This document shows positions 26,957 through 56,135 of a DNA stretch of 64,000 nucleotides, in pieces; the first letter of the stretch is position 1, and each line of letters opens with the position of its first letter. Position numbers and translations under genes: made by a program. This stretch comes from Prochilodus magdalenae (Eukaryota > Chordata > Actinopteri > Characiformes > Prochilodontidae). The notes under the pieces were generated by a model, which ran no database searches, was not told the DNA's origin, and was given only the letters and a program-made list of their open reading frames with translations. The DNA is taken from positions 75,001-139,000 of the forward strand of contig JAMWET010001888.1 of assembly GCA_024036415.1 (NCBI GenBank). The letters are read 5' to 3'.

Positions 26957-29450
26957 ATTTTGTCAAGAAAAAAAAATGTTATTTGGAACATTCTGGAGTA
27001 TAAACCAAATAAAAAATGTCAAACCGCAAAAGGACAACTGTATGAGATGAATTTTGTAAAAAAAAAAAAAATCTGATTAAAGAGAATACAATTGAACTAA
27101 AAATGAATCATGATTGTACAGTAATAACATTGTCAAGCAGCAACTAGAGTACACACGTTGTGATTAACAATACTACAAAATGAAGGAAACATTCCTCAAC
27201 TAGGGAAAGGGGAAAACTAGCCATTTCCAGGCTAAAAAAAAGGGTAGATGCTGTACAAAATTCAAGACCAACAGGAAAAATAAAACACATTTTCCTAGAT
27301 TGTCCCGAGCTGGACTACAACACATTCTCCTTTTGAAGCTCAAAGTAACGATTCTGAGTAACAAATCTAGCAAGACCTTTAAGACGGATAACGGTGAATG
27401 AATCTTAGGTGGGAGTACAGGGAAAGTGGCTAATGGCTTCACTCAGAGTGTCTTTAATCAACCTCCACCATTAAAGGTGGTAGCAGCTAATGTCAAGGCT
27501 AGGTCATTCACTGTAGGCTTATTGTGTTTACAGTATCATGAGACATGCATAACAAAGAGGATTTTGAAATGTTCCAGAAGTAAGGCACCATACTTGAGGA
27601 AAGCAACACTGGCGTGGTTCTTGTTTGTTACTAAAAACATACTGTAGCTTTAACTGTGCTTACAGTCACTGATCCCACCCAAGACTCAATCAGCAGCTCT
27701 TAGGTCCATTGTCCTGTGTCTGTGCCCAAAATTCTATAAAATTACTGGAAATGTTTTAGTGTTTATGGTCTAAAAGGAGACTGGGTTTAAAAAAACTGCC
27801 AGTTTTGAGGCATATTTAATCAGTGGTTGTGTTTCAATCGTGCTGGAATGATTACATGTATTCATATTTAAAAGACAGAACACTTGTGCTCAAAGGACAT
27901 GTGGCCGTAAACCGATGGGGAAATTTGTGCAAGAAATGTCAAGTACCAGTTGAGTAATACAGACATGGTGGGCTCTGGTTTTATACAAAGAGCCCCTTTT
28001 ATTGATCAGTTCCTTGCTGGAGTTCTCCATCCGTAAAATAGTATCTACGTAACCTGGACACAATTCAATAATCATACATATACAATTTCTGTTCTTTTGG
28101 GTGGGGAAATGATTTTGGGAATTAAGTCTATTCCGAGATAACCAATTAGTACTACAACATAAGAGCTGGTTTAGTAATCTAGTCAAGTGTAAAACTGTAA
28201 CAGCAATGGTGGTCTACCACTTAAAAAGCCCCTTTAGACCAAGATTAAGCTTCATTTGGCCCATTTTAAGTCTGTAAATGAAAACCACCCACATTCGTGC
28301 AGATTTAAGGCACTACTCAAGACTATCAGAAATATACCCTTAATTTGTTTTGAGTTACTTTGCACAATAAGAGAGAGAGGTATTTCAAAATGTTGATGAA
28401 ATGTGTGAACAGTCGTTGTTGCCAGTTAAAGGATTAATACCAAATAGAGATGCAACACTGAGGGTATGTTTTTGGGTCCTCTTGAAAACTACTGAAATAA
28501 CCTAGTAAATCTGTCTTGGACACTTGATGTTGACCAAACTATGTTTCTTTGGTCCTGTGTTTTTCTTTATGGATAATGGATATGACTCTGTCACACCAAC
28601 AAAGCACATTCAGAGGAATTATTTCAGCATGCACAAAACAACACTGATTCAGTATCAGAGCCCTGCTTCCGTCTGGCAAACAATGACATACAGTGAATGC
28701 AAAGCTAAGTTGCAAATAGCAAATCTGCACTGAGATATTAAACAATGGACCGAAAACTAATGTTCCATTTTGCTGCAGCCGTGCTTATGTTTTTCCGTAA
28801 CCTTTGGTCAAAAGCTAAATATCTGTTATGCGTTCCCTGGAAAACTGAGACGGTGAGAACACTGTGAAATACACCTCTATCTCTCATACACAGCACAACT
28901 CTGGCTGTAACCAACCATACTGTTCATAGCAGACAGTGTCCTCATAGTAACCATTACATATAAAAAGACTGAAATGGCAGAAGACTTTGCAAAGCATGAC
29001 ATATGAAGTAACCTCTCATGTCCACCACGTTAAGAGGTGTGGTGCGTTTCGCGAAAGGTGCGGTGACACTTTGTAGTGCTGGTTTAAGAAAAGCCCAACC
29101 CAGAATTCTCTCACACACTTACACAAACAAACCCAAAACCAGTTGGGTCATTTGACTTTTTGCTTACACAGCAATGTAAGATTATGGACCACAGAGTCTC
29201 CTGTTGGTCCATCAGACCCGTTTATGCTCCGCCCACAAATGCGGTCTTTAGTAGCTGCCGTTGCTGTGTTTGAGGAGCTTTACAGAACTTGGCCGAAAAT
29301 CCTATTAAACCCGGGTGAGAAGTTCTAGTGCGCAGCACCATTTTTGACTGAATACTGAATTTGAATACTGGATTCTGTGTCATTAATTTCAAGTTATTTA
29401 ATATGCTGTTTCCAACCCAATTTAGTTTCAGCAGCCCATCTCCATAATAT
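26957..29450. other. Convergent intergenic region between the mff-like gene and amot
   Basis: AT-rich sequence with poly(A) runs (27059-27071) and the short palindrome CCACCATTAAAGGTGG near 27467. Part of this is expected to be the amot 3' UTR, with the nearest plausible minus-strand AATAAA signals at about 27995 and 26931. No exon was found. Confidence 0.4.
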
Positions 29451-29454
29451 ATTG

Positions 29455-30168
29455 CAGTGCCTGGCCAAATAAATTTTTTGCCCACTCTAATATTTCATGA
29501 GCCCGGCTTTAGTTTTGATTACGGTGTGCATTTGCTGTGGCTTTGTTTTCACAAACGTATGTAACGTCGCACCACATTTCCTTACCATCTAAAGCTGCAG
29601 TCATGTTTGGCCAAGATGTCTTATTCATGATGGGAGAGTCTAACCACTCCAGCACATCCCCTAGACTTTCAGCGAAGTAAAGGGCAGGACTATGGGCAGG
29701 AATTATGCTTGTGCCAGCAAGGAAGTAATCCATTATTGGGATAACCTTGTCATTCGTTCCACTGACCAACTGAAGTAACCCCCAATCACAACACTGCCTC
29801 CAGAGGCTTGTACAGTGGACACTATCCATAAAGGAAGCATCGCTTCCCTTCGTACCCTGATGGGCCCACCGCTCTGGAATAGGGTCAGTCTGGACTTCTA
29901 ATACCATATGACCTTTTTCCATTGCTCTGGAGTCCAATCTTCATGCTCCCTAGCAAACTGAAGTCTTATAACCACACAGCTGTTAAATCCCAAAACCGAG
30001 TTTTCACTGCATTGTGCAAGTGGAAATGTCCTTACTTTCACTATTAAAGAGAGCCATTCTATCAGCCAGCTGAAACATATTAATCACCGTAATAATTATC
30101 CAATTAAAGGCTCTTAAGTCTTTGCTTATTTAAATCCAAACTGCGGGTTTTTTTGGCCAGGCTGTGTG
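29455..30168 (-). mobile_element. Tc1-like transposon with both inverted ends, internally deleted
   Basis: The left end CAGTGCCTGGCCAAATAAAT and the right end (reverse-complemented CACAGCCTGGCCAAAAAAAC) form terminal inverted repeats. The adjacent TTTTTTTGGCCAGG string is a familiar Tc1-family terminus. A degraded transposase reading on the minus strand sits inside. At about 714 bases it is well short of a typical 1.2-1.6-kb autonomous element. Confidence 0.75.
29500..29955 (-). pseudogene. Decayed Tc1-like transposase fragment
   Basis: On the minus strand, the frame from 29952 reads EHEDWTPEQWKKVIWY followed by a stop where the conserved SDES (second catalytic Asp) is expected. It then continues with FQSGGPIRVRREA and VQASGGSVVIGGYFSWS, and ends with a segment equivalent to VTLHKLVETMPQRM near 29560. 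Several stops and frame shifts break it. The 142-residue ORF in another frame is a shadow of this relic. Confidence 0.75.
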
Positions 30169-30888
30169 TTTTAAACTGGAGATTCTTAACTGAAAGTTGA
30201 GCAGCAACACTAAACAAACACTGCAGCTGTCTCATGTGAGTAATTTTGGTATTTAGCGCTGTGATTTCTCAAGTCGAATGAGGTTCTGGACAATGTTTTG
30301 TGACTCTTGACCAACCATGCAACAGTTGTTATGAAAGAATGCGTTTGTGCGCGCAGCACGCATGGGTCAGTTCTCTTCATTCCTACAATCACAGTGCCTA
30401 TTTTAGTTCCCGAGGCCATACACACTCAGTTCTATCTTACATGTGTCTTACAGTATTTAGATACAGTATTTACATGTAACGACTGTTTCGCTAGTTTCCA
30501 TACCATCGTATACTCAAGTGCCAAGATTGTAACATTTGTATATGTGCACTACATAAAATACAACCTAATCAAATAACATTGGAAGCTAAAATGAAAAGAA
30601 AAAAAAGTAGTGCAATAGATGCAAAAATCGGTTGCCAATACATTTGGTCCTAAACTCTGGAGGGGAAAAAAAGCCACCAGAGAATACTGTACAAAAAAAA
30701 ATTAGTTAATCATAACTGACATTGTATACTGAGGCTTTTTGTTCTGTACAAAGTATAAAATATCACTAAAAATGTAGTGCATTTCAACACACCTTTAGTG
30801 TCCCCAAGTAAAAAGAGTTGATAGTAGAAGAGCATACCGTGGAATAAAGGAATCCTTCACCTATTGCATGTATTTGCATATTTATATA

Positions 30889-30889
<1 letters not shown>
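30169..30889 (-). other. amot: amot 3' UTR, proximal part
   Basis: The region lies directly 3' of the amot stop on the minus strand. It is AT-rich with several conserved-looking U-rich blocks on the sense strand, and I see no repeat other than the adjacent (CA)n tract. The UTR end is unresolved. Confidence 0.4.
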
Positions 30890-30956
<67 letters not shown>

Positions 30957-30972
30957 CGCGCGTGTGTGTCAG
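30890..30972. repeat. amot: (TG)n(CG)n microsatellite just after the amot stop codon
   Basis: About 30 TG repeats (30892-30948) run into GCGCGCGCGCGCG (30948-30961) and then TGTGTGTC. On the amot sense strand this is (CG)n followed by (CA)n, starting about 10 nucleotides after the TGA. Alternating purine-pyrimidine DNA of this length is prone to Z-form, and CA repeats in RNA bind hnRNP L. Confidence 0.9.
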
Positions 30973-30981
30973 TCACACAGT

Positions 30982-47920
<16,939 letters not shown>

Positions 47921-47982
47921 CTCCGGCTCTCGTGCAACTCCCACCTCATGGAAGGAGGAGCTTCGCCCCCGGTCTACGCTCC

Positions 47983-50900
47983 CTAGGCCGCCAAGAGTAA
48001 AAATAAATAGAACTGACGGTGAAGACCAAGTCAGGGAAAGTCACTGCAGTTCATCTTACATGTAACCGACAATGATTGGATAAAAATGCAATGAATAAAA
48101 TCAGAGGGTTTGCATCCTGTGCCTTGAAGACTGGAACACCCCACCAAAAAATTCAAACACCAACTGCCCCAACATCTTAACGCATTGACCAGCTGGGTGA
48201 CATCACGACTTGTTTAACATGCATTCAGAGGCCAGAAGAAGACACTGTTCTTCATGGCTAGAATCAATTCATGCGGGTTTCGTTGGAAATGACTTTTACA
48301 GTCGCTGTGTAATCAGATTTGATCGTTCCTGATTTGACGTGATTATACCCAGAGTCAAGGCAAGTCCACCCAGCAGGACCTTTAACCACCAAAACAACAA
48401 AAAGCAACTGTTTTTATTTTGTAAACATGCAGTGCAGATAGCTGATCATCATCAACATTACCTCCAAATTCAAAGCTCTAAACTGTCCTAACCTTTAATT
48501 AGTGCACTCAGGACAACAAAGACATAATTCCATATTGCATTTTGGGATTTAAAGTTATGGTGAAGTGTTAGAGAATACAAAGCCATTAGGAGGAAACGCT
48601 TCTATCAGTTGCCACAGCAACTAGTTATTTAATGCAAATAATACATTTACACAGACTGTAATACTGAGGTCGAAATGAAATATTAGCCTACAAGTAGTAG
48701 TACAGTAGTGATAGTAGAATCAGCAGCACTTCGGTATCTCTTTATGTTGTTGTTGTTGTTTAGGATATGTAGAAGGGTTTCATCTACTGGCTTTGTATAC
48801 AGTTTGCAGTCTAGCGGTTAATGAGCCATCTACAAAGTAGAGAAGGGAACTTATTACATCTATTGCTTTCTGAAATTCTCCGCATTCTCAAGGAGGATGA
48901 GGCTTTTTTCCGAAACATCTGTGGTAAATAAATAAATAAATGTACAGAAAGTCAGGAACGTGGTGGGGGGGGCATCAGTGTACTGCTGTTTTCCAACAAG
49001 ACAGGGAGAGAGAGGGAGGGATGGAGAGAGTGAGAGAAAGAGAAGAACAAAATGCATTTCATAATGGCATATTCTGCCTTTGCCCCCACAAATAACACCC
49101 CCTCCCCCCTCACCGCCAAAAAAAAAAAAACAACATACTGTAACTTCCACTTCCTGTTGCTCTTCCCACAACTCTTCACTCCCCCTCACTGCCTCCCCCT
49201 CCACAGAACCAACTACAGAGATGGCGACAGACAAAAGATGAGATGACAATGAAAAAGGTTACAAGAACACAGACTGAAACATTGATGGCAATGCGTGACG
49301 CATACATGGTATTATTAAAGAGCATGAATATGAAGATGGGCATGTTCTTCTAATGGCTAACTCCCTTCACGAAGGAGCACCACCACTGTAACTGCACTGT
49401 AATACAAAACAATGGTTAGCAGATTGGTTAGTTACACTCGGGGAACAAAAATATCAGTGTTTGCTTTGTTACATGTATTACAATGAGGCAACTGGTTAGA
49501 AACAATCAGACTGACCTGCTGTATATATGTAGTATATGTAGTACTGCTGTAATTTAGTTCATTACTGTAATCTACACCAAGCTAAGACGTCATGATGGAA
49601 ATAGCACCAATGGCACCAACTTAATACCCAATAATATTATTATAGCACAAACTAACAGAAAAACTGGACTGCATGTGTCAGAATTGCTTGTGACATGACA
49701 TAAAGCGAAGCAGGTCACACAGTAAAGTAGCTGCCGTGTAGCCTAATGCTAACATATGAGCAACTAGCAGCTAGCTAAGCAATAGGCTGTGTTCACAATG
49801 AAGGCATCAGCTGCTGGTGATTTTAATGTACACTGTACATTGACAGACAATGAATGACAAAATCTGAACGCTTCGATAGAGCATACTCCGTCAGCCAATA
49901 GGCTACAGTGTGGTCTCATAAAGGAGCAGCGTGTAAATCACTAGTGGTGAGTTTGAATACTGCAGCCTACATGCTTTTAACAAGGCTTCTACAGTGCCAC
50001 CAAATTCAAGCTGACACTTCCAGGGTAATTAAGTGTGCTGTATGGCGACGTTGGGCTACTGTACAAACTCTGCCACTATACATGGCGGCCTCCATCGGAA
50101 AAAGACCTGCTCCTATTTAAATCCGAAGGGCTCATTCTAAGCTAACAAACAAATAACAACAACAACGTGTAGTTACAGGTAATTACACACTAATGAAATC
50201 ATAGTCTTGCATTTTACATTCTACACAGTCGAGTCACATGATTTTGACCATAATAATTTATTATATTATTATATTCATAATGATATAATATTATAACATC
50301 CAGTGTAATCACCGTGTGCAGCATGGACAGGTAGACAACTAGACCGGCCCAGGGAGTGACTTAGTAAGGTTCTGGTAGGTTGTCACAGGTATCTGGAGCC
50401 ATGCTGACTTCAGTGCATCCCACAGCTGCTGGAGGGGAGGATTCTTAGAGTGAACACAACTATAAAAGTGCTCCCGCAGATGGTTAAGTCTGGGGAATTA
50501 GGGGCCAGGGTAGTACTTGGAAGTCTTGGTCATGCTTTTCTAACCAATGTCAGACAGATCTTGCTGGAAAATCCCATCCGCCCCAGGGAAGACAGTCCGC
50601 ATGTATGGGTGTACGTGTTCTGCAAGGATAGATTTATACCCTAAAGAGTTGAGAGTGCCTTCCACATGGATGAGTGGGCTCAGAGAGTGCCATGAAAACA
50701 TGGCTTCCTTAATGAGCCACATGCCACCGCCATCCAAGGTAAGAAGTGGTCATAATAATGTGACTCTACTGTGTATTTCTTCTGTCTTTCTGTCAACTCA
50801 CATTCAGAACTGTCAAATCCAGCTATGAAAATACAGTGGGCCTATGACTGGTGTGATTCAAGCTCATATGTCTTGTTGTTTACAAACTTTGAAGTTTGAA

Positions 50901-51209
50901 TGAGTTTCCACTTGCACTAATCTCGGCCCATAACCACCACACAACAAAACAGCAATGCAAAACTGCTTGTGAACACAGCCTTATAATGCAACTGCAATCC
51001 ATTTCCTTTAAACTGTCCCACAGCCTGGACACTGTTATACAATGTTTGTGAAGTAGACTCAATAGACTTTACATCCCCAGACAAATACACTAATGCATGT
51101 GTATCCACCGTTTACCGTTGATCAATCTAACAGCTGTTCCTCTACTTCTCCTGTCTTCTCCATCCAGCCCAAAGTCCTCATATCCAGCGTCCCTGCCCAA
51201 GTTACCTAC
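47983..51209 (-). other. amot: Sequence upstream of amot coding exon 1, probably intron
   Basis: The region between the acceptor at 47983/47984 and the candidate exon at 51210 contains a C/G-run and A-run block (49095-49130), a (GA)n-like patch (49005-49045) and the TIR element at 50222. There is no ORF with coding signs. Confidence 0.5.
50222..50775 (-). mobile_element. Tc1-type TIR element, copy 2, with transposase remnant
   Basis: Inverted ends of about 29 bases: TACACAGTCGAGTCACATG at the left and, reverse-complemented, TACACAGTAGAGTCACATT at the right. They are bounded by TA. A minus-strand reading (50737-50545) includes SILAEHVHPYMRTVFPG and ADGIFQQD, the FQQD that precedes the third catalytic region of Tc1-family transposases. 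It is an incomplete, dead relic and the parent of the 26.2-kb derivative. Confidence 0.75.
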
Positions 51210-51350
51210 CTGTGTAGCTGCTGTAGTTGGCGTCTTGGCTCACTGTTGGCTGCTCATGGTGCTGGCACTGCCCTGGCTCGTTCTCCAGAAGCTGTTCAAG
51301 GCGCTCCAAAATGCACAGGCGGTCCGCGAGCTCCCGAACGCCCAGCCACT
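51210..51350 (-). CDS. amot: Candidate upstream coding exon of amot
   Basis: On the minus strand, an acceptor TTATAG|AG and a strong donor ACACAG|GTAGGTAA bound 141 bases that stay open for 46 codons, reading WLGVRELADRLCILERLEQL then LENEPGQ. The phase-1 end joins the 47982 acceptor in frame. The next exon stays open through [11 protein letters not shown] to REPEMRAA, where the p130 Met lies. It could therefore extend the N-terminus, or be a chance-open 5' UTR exon. There is no ATG in frame within it, so a further exon would be needed. Confidence 0.5.
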
Positions 51351-52414
51351 CTATAACAGGAAGGCACTCTCACCAGCTAGAACAATGGGGGTGGGGACCA
51401 CAGACAACCAGAGGGGATTTTTTTCGAGAATATTGAAACGGGTGGGGGGTCAGGAATGCGAAATACAAGGGGAGTACGTATGTTTCCTGGCCGTGACAGA
51501 ACTGAAAAAGAAAAAAAAAAAATATGCCCTTGTTTTTTCCCCCCTTCATGGTCATGAGAGACCCCTGCAGCTGTGTGGTCGGGCCATGGCAGGACAGCAC
51601 CCTCAACCTTTGAACTGAGGCCAGTCAGTGGAGTTAAGAGAGAGGGTGGGTTAAGAATAGAGCATGACTTGGGAAGACTGGTTCCAGATCGGTCGGTATG
51701 AAGAGGGAGAGAGAGAAAGCAAGCAAGCAAGCGAGCAAGCCGGTGGGAGAAAGGGCTAAATTCAAACACAGGATGTGAGGATGTGCATAGTTTTAAAGGG
51801 GGATTACTCAAGGGGATTTGAACTGCTCTAGGCAAAATAATACAATCACTATGGGAACAGTGTTCTAGTCGAGCCGGCGTGTAAAATCGTGGAGACGTTT
51901 TAGCAGAAATCAGTGAAACAAAAGTTTTTTTGAAAGTATTTGGGCCACTGATGCTTCACGCATTAGGGAAAACACACCTTTCTTCATAAAACAGAATTAT
52001 TCCAGCAGATCCATGCACATTCCATGGACAAGCCCACTCAGCCCTTGCCTGAACTCCGAACGGATAAATTCATTTTCGTTTTAGAGACTTTGGACCACAT
52101 GTGGAGAGCCATCCGAGCTGTCTGATTGTTTCCACCATTAACAAGTTCCTACAGTAAATCTTAGATGACATGGTGAAAGTACACAGCTCTGTGTCGCCAT
52201 TCAACATCAACAGAAACAGATCCCTCAGACTTTGAGGCCTAACCGCATAATCAGCTGGAGTGGGACAAGATGGCCCTCCCTTACTTACTCAAGCACCACA
52301 ACAGCTTGTTTAACTGCACGCACACTATGGCTGAAAGACTCATCCTCTTTATACTGAAATCACAAATAAAGATTTTCAAACTGCAAGAAGCTGCAAAATT
52401 ATCATTACTATGCT

Positions 52415-52985
52415 CATCATCAAACGAATGGACCTACGAGAATGAAACCTGGTGGGTAGGTTTGACATTAGACATCTGAATGATTCAAGTTTCACACGTA
52501 GGCAAGGACAGGCCATTGCATTGTACCCGACTGAATTAACAGCCAACAGGACTACATGCACGCAGACCGTTACGCTGACTAACCCCAACACCATGTCAAC
52601 GTTGCCAAAGACTGCAATGGCGGTGTGCCAGACTGCTATGCAGTGGCTCAGAATGGCAGCAGGTCATCTTCAGTGACGAGTCCCGCTTTTGTCCTGGTGA
52701 CCAATGAGTCCGTGTGTGGAGGCCCCGTGGTCAGCGCCAAGATGGGCGGTTTGTTGTCACACGTCCAGAAGGGCTGGTGTCAGTGTACCTACTGCAAAAT
52801 CTGCAGGAACTGTGTGAGAATATTCAAGCTGCATGGGATGGATTATCGCAGGACACCATTAGGTGCCTGGCACGTCGCATAAGCAAACATGACAGTCGGA
52901 CTCCATTCTGAGAGACACTACTATGTGTAGCTCAATAAACATCGCTCAAAACAGGCGAAAACTATCATTATTTATTGTGTGTTTA
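52415..52985 (+). mobile_element. Tc1-like transposon relic, copy C
   Basis: The outer end CTCATCATCAAACGAATGG and the GAGAATGAAACCTGGTGGG block match the other copies. The + strand then reads VFSDESRF-like sequence near 52664 (TTCAGTGACGAGTCCCG), the second catalytic Asp context of Tc1 transposases. This is followed by RVWRPRGQR and LCENIQAAWDGLSQDTIRCL. The 3' tail includes GTGTAGCTCAATAAACATCG. Deletions and stops have removed the rest. Confidence 0.75.
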
Positions 52986-53689
52986 ATTTTTAATTAACCT
53001 GATAAGTTACCCAATGTTCACACTTGTAGGCAACAAGTTGCTTTTGTCACCACAAGACTGTCTCTTGTGAGTTTAAGGCCGCTGGTGTAATCATGTGCGT
53101 ACGTGTTTAAATTGTAGGAAGGCTAGGTAGCTTTTAAAGCACATATTACTGACAAATTCATTTCTATGGAAACCTAACTTCTTGGGTTCGTTGCTAGCTT
53201 TATTGGCTAGCATGCTGGCTAACCTAGCTAACTACTGACTGACCTAACTCACTAGAGACAACAGCAATTTCTTCCATGCTTAATTTTTTTTTATGTATAC
53301 TAGCAAAGAGTAGAGGATTTGGACCTCAGACCCCTAGTCTACAACTGTTTTACTGCATTTCATTAATTTTACTGTGCTTCTAATCCTATAGTAGGGCTAA
53401 TACAGGTACATATAGTCCCAATTTCTCCCTTGTAAAAATGTTTACGTATCGGCTTCAGCAAATATGTTCACAAAAAAATAATATCGAAGTTTTATGCCCA
53501 CCCTGAGCTTAATCTCAGTAATCAAAACAGATAGAATTCCAGTTTTACAAGATTAAAGCACTTTACAAAGTCCGGATCATTTTGTTAGTCCTGTTTATCT
53601 TAGTTTTTTAGAAACGTTTGTAAGGAAACAAATAAACACACATACACATGCCACACTAGAAAGATTCAGGCAGTGTCACAGCGACTAAT

Positions 53690-54060
53690 CATCCACCAAA
53701 ACCGAAGAAAAACGACACCCAGATGGCTCGCCTCCCCACACCCCCAGCGGCTGACGCTCGGACTCCAAGTTCCTTGACTGTTTCAGATAAACTGTTTCAG
53801 ATAAACTGTTTATTCCGCAGCCACTGCGGCCCGGAGTGAATTCGTGGAATCCGGCATTCCGGGGAGTCCACGGTGCGCACGCTCCTGAAGCCTCCGACCC
53901 CACAGCCTCATCGCGGTTATGTCAGTGACACACTGCACTGACAGTTTAAGTACAGGCTGAGGCATGGAGAGTGTCAGGCCAGGCACTGAGGACGACAAAA
54001 ACGGGAGAATGTTTACCCGTTTGCCTGGCGACTGTTTAGACAGAAACCCCACCAATCCTG
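53690..54060 (-). promoter_or_regulatory. amot: GC-rich patch, possible amot promoter or 5' UTR exon
   Basis: CpG-containing sequence with CCGCAGCCACTGCGGCC (hairpin) and GGAATCCGGCATTCCGG (inverted repeat) stands out from AT-rich flanks. No TATA or clear splice signal could be tied to it. Confidence 0.25.
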
Positions 54061-55224
54061 CTGCCCACGGACGGAGAGATTGAATCCAGCGTTTTTACGC
54101 AGGTTTAAACCGTGTTTGCGCAAGCCGTCTCGATAACAGTACGGTCACAACAGCCGTGGACTTAATCATTTTACACTGGCCAGAGATTTCTTTGCCACAG
54201 GCTTTAGCACAGCAAGCCTAGGGCATGTTTATGAAGCAAGCCCTTGTTATGTTTAGGTAGTTTCCGCATTTCGGCTCAATCCATTTGGCTTAAGTGTTAT
54301 TCATCGGTATTCTATTCATCCCTCAACCACAAAACAAACAGCAAATCAAAAAAAAAAGAAAGACAGAAAAAAAAAATTAAACCAAAGCAGGAACGGAAAC
54401 ACGAGATGTTACTCACAACCTCTCAGTATTCCTCTGGTCCAAGATGCCTTAAATCCTTCAAAACCCCACTTAGCGGTCAGGAGCACATGTGTTCCCTCTC
54501 TGGCTGAATTCACTCCTCCTTTCACACAGACCGACCTCCTGTTTGCTGCGCTGTGCTACCTGCCACATTCCTCCAGGTGTGGCCACAAGGACAGGTGAGC
54601 CTGGAGCGGAGCCAAGAGCCTCTCCACGCCCTCATACCAACCTGCTGCTGTAACCGCTGCCGCAGAAAAGTTTCCCAGTCATTCCCGGTTACTTATCAGG
54701 TGTGAAATGCGTATCTGATTTTATGGCCTGAGAATTTTATCAACTCCAGGAGCTATACTGAAAGTGAACGGCTACCACAGTAGGTCTTAATGCGCCAGAA
54801 ACGTGTTTACACAAAGTCTGTGAACCTACTTTGTTGACAGACAACGAATAAAAGCAGCTCAAACGCAATCAGATTAGCTTACGGTTAAAGGAACAGATCT
54901 AGGCCAAACTCGTTTCAGCACTTTCTATCCCCTCTTCATGTTCACAAGAAACGATGTTTCCCTCTATAACTTTTACCATCATGTTGCTGTAGACACGTCC
55001 TCATACTTCGGTTAGATTGTGACAGACAAACATTAACATACAAGGACTTGCAGCTGAATGATTTTTGGAAAATATCTAATTGTAGCTGAAATATTTAAAT
55101 AATTATAAACTAGTGTGTCTACTCATTTCTATAAAGTTCATTTTCCTAGAATGCCAGAATAGCCACTCTCTTTCCCCTGAGGCTTGAACGATATATGTAT
55201 GACACCAAACTGCCAGTTTTTTAT

Positions 55225-55440
55225 GGTTGTGCTGGCATGAACGGTGCACATGCAGTTTACAGGCTCTGTGCTTCCAGTTAGAGAATCAGCCCTGGTTTGA
55301 TCCCCTGAACCGACAGGACACGACTGAAGTGCCATTATGCAAAGCAAGGCACCCAACCCAGCCACTGTAGGTAGGGCTAGTCCCTAGTGTAAGTGTATGT
55401 GGGCGTTTCATTGCACAGATGGGGTAAAATCTGGAGATCA
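55225..55440 (+). mobile_element. Degraded SINE fragment
   Basis: A B-box-like GGTTTGATCCCCTGAACC is followed by GCAAAGCAAGGCACCCAACCC and TAGGGCTAGTCCCTAG, the body order of a common fish tRNA-SINE. Head and tail are unclear. Confidence 0.45.
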
Positions 55441-55499
55441 AATGTCAAGCAGGAATGGCAAATAGTTTGCATTATACATTTAATATATGAGTATGTATA

Positions 55500-56135
55500 C
55501 TCATCACCAAAAACTAGTTACACCCAGAATGGATAGCAATAGCAAATAAGATAAAGGTTACCAGGAACAATAAATGATGATACATTTAGACTGACATGGG
55601 TAATATTTATTGACCTACACACACAGAAGTAGTATGTCTTAGTATGGTGTTGGGCAGCCATGTTTAATAACGCAACATGTCAGTCATGTTGTTGTAGCAT
55701 GGAGTTGTAGAGTTTCCTAATGGTAGCCTGTGATAATCCATCTCATGCAGCTCGAATATTTTCACATAGTTCCTGCATGACAACTGGGTGGAGGTGGAGT
55801 GACACCAGGCCTTTTGGACATGTGATGCATGACAGCAAACCACTCATCTTGGTGCTGACTATAGTGCCTCCACACACTAATTCTTTGCTCATCTCCACCA
55901 AAACAAAAACGGGACTCATCACTGAAGATAACCAGCTGCCATTGTGAGTTACTCCATGACGGTCTGGTACAACACTAGTCTTTGGCAGTGCAGTCTTTGG
56001 TGATGCTAATGTGGTGTTTAGAGCAGTTGTTGTAATGGTATGTGTGCAATATCGTCCTGCATCGTGCACCTGTCTCCAAATGAATGTCTGCAATCGTGGC
56101 TGTTGTGTCAGTCAGGTACACCGATAAGGCCCAAC
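55500..56135 (-). mobile_element. Tc1-like transposon relic, copy D
   Basis: The left end ACTCATCACCAAAAACTAG and GGTTACCAGGAACAATAAATG match the 3' tail of copy A (6420-6500). Going right, the minus strand encodes LCENIRAA and SPVFVLVEMSKELVCG in the same order as copies A and C. Stops break the frame. Confidence 0.7.

Larger units (their letters stand above)
51351..54400 (-). other. amot 5' region, repeat-rich
   Basis: It holds a Tc1-like relic (52415-52985) and a GC-richer patch at 53690-54060. The latter includes a 17-base unit (CTGTTTCAGATAAACTG) in overlapping tandem. I see no convincing exon. The patch could be a promoter or a noncoding exon for amot. Confidence 0.4.

Noticed and set aside
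29509..29937. A 142-residue ORF on the minus strand, as a new gene
   Set aside because: The neighbouring frame reads clear Tc1-transposase segments (EHEDWTPEQWKKV, QASGGSV). The ORF is a shadow of a dead transposase.
53685..54055. Minus-strand ORFs of 72-81 residues as an amot first coding exon
   Set aside because: No donor joins them in phase to 51350, and there is no conserved content. Kept only as a weak GC-rich regulatory patch.
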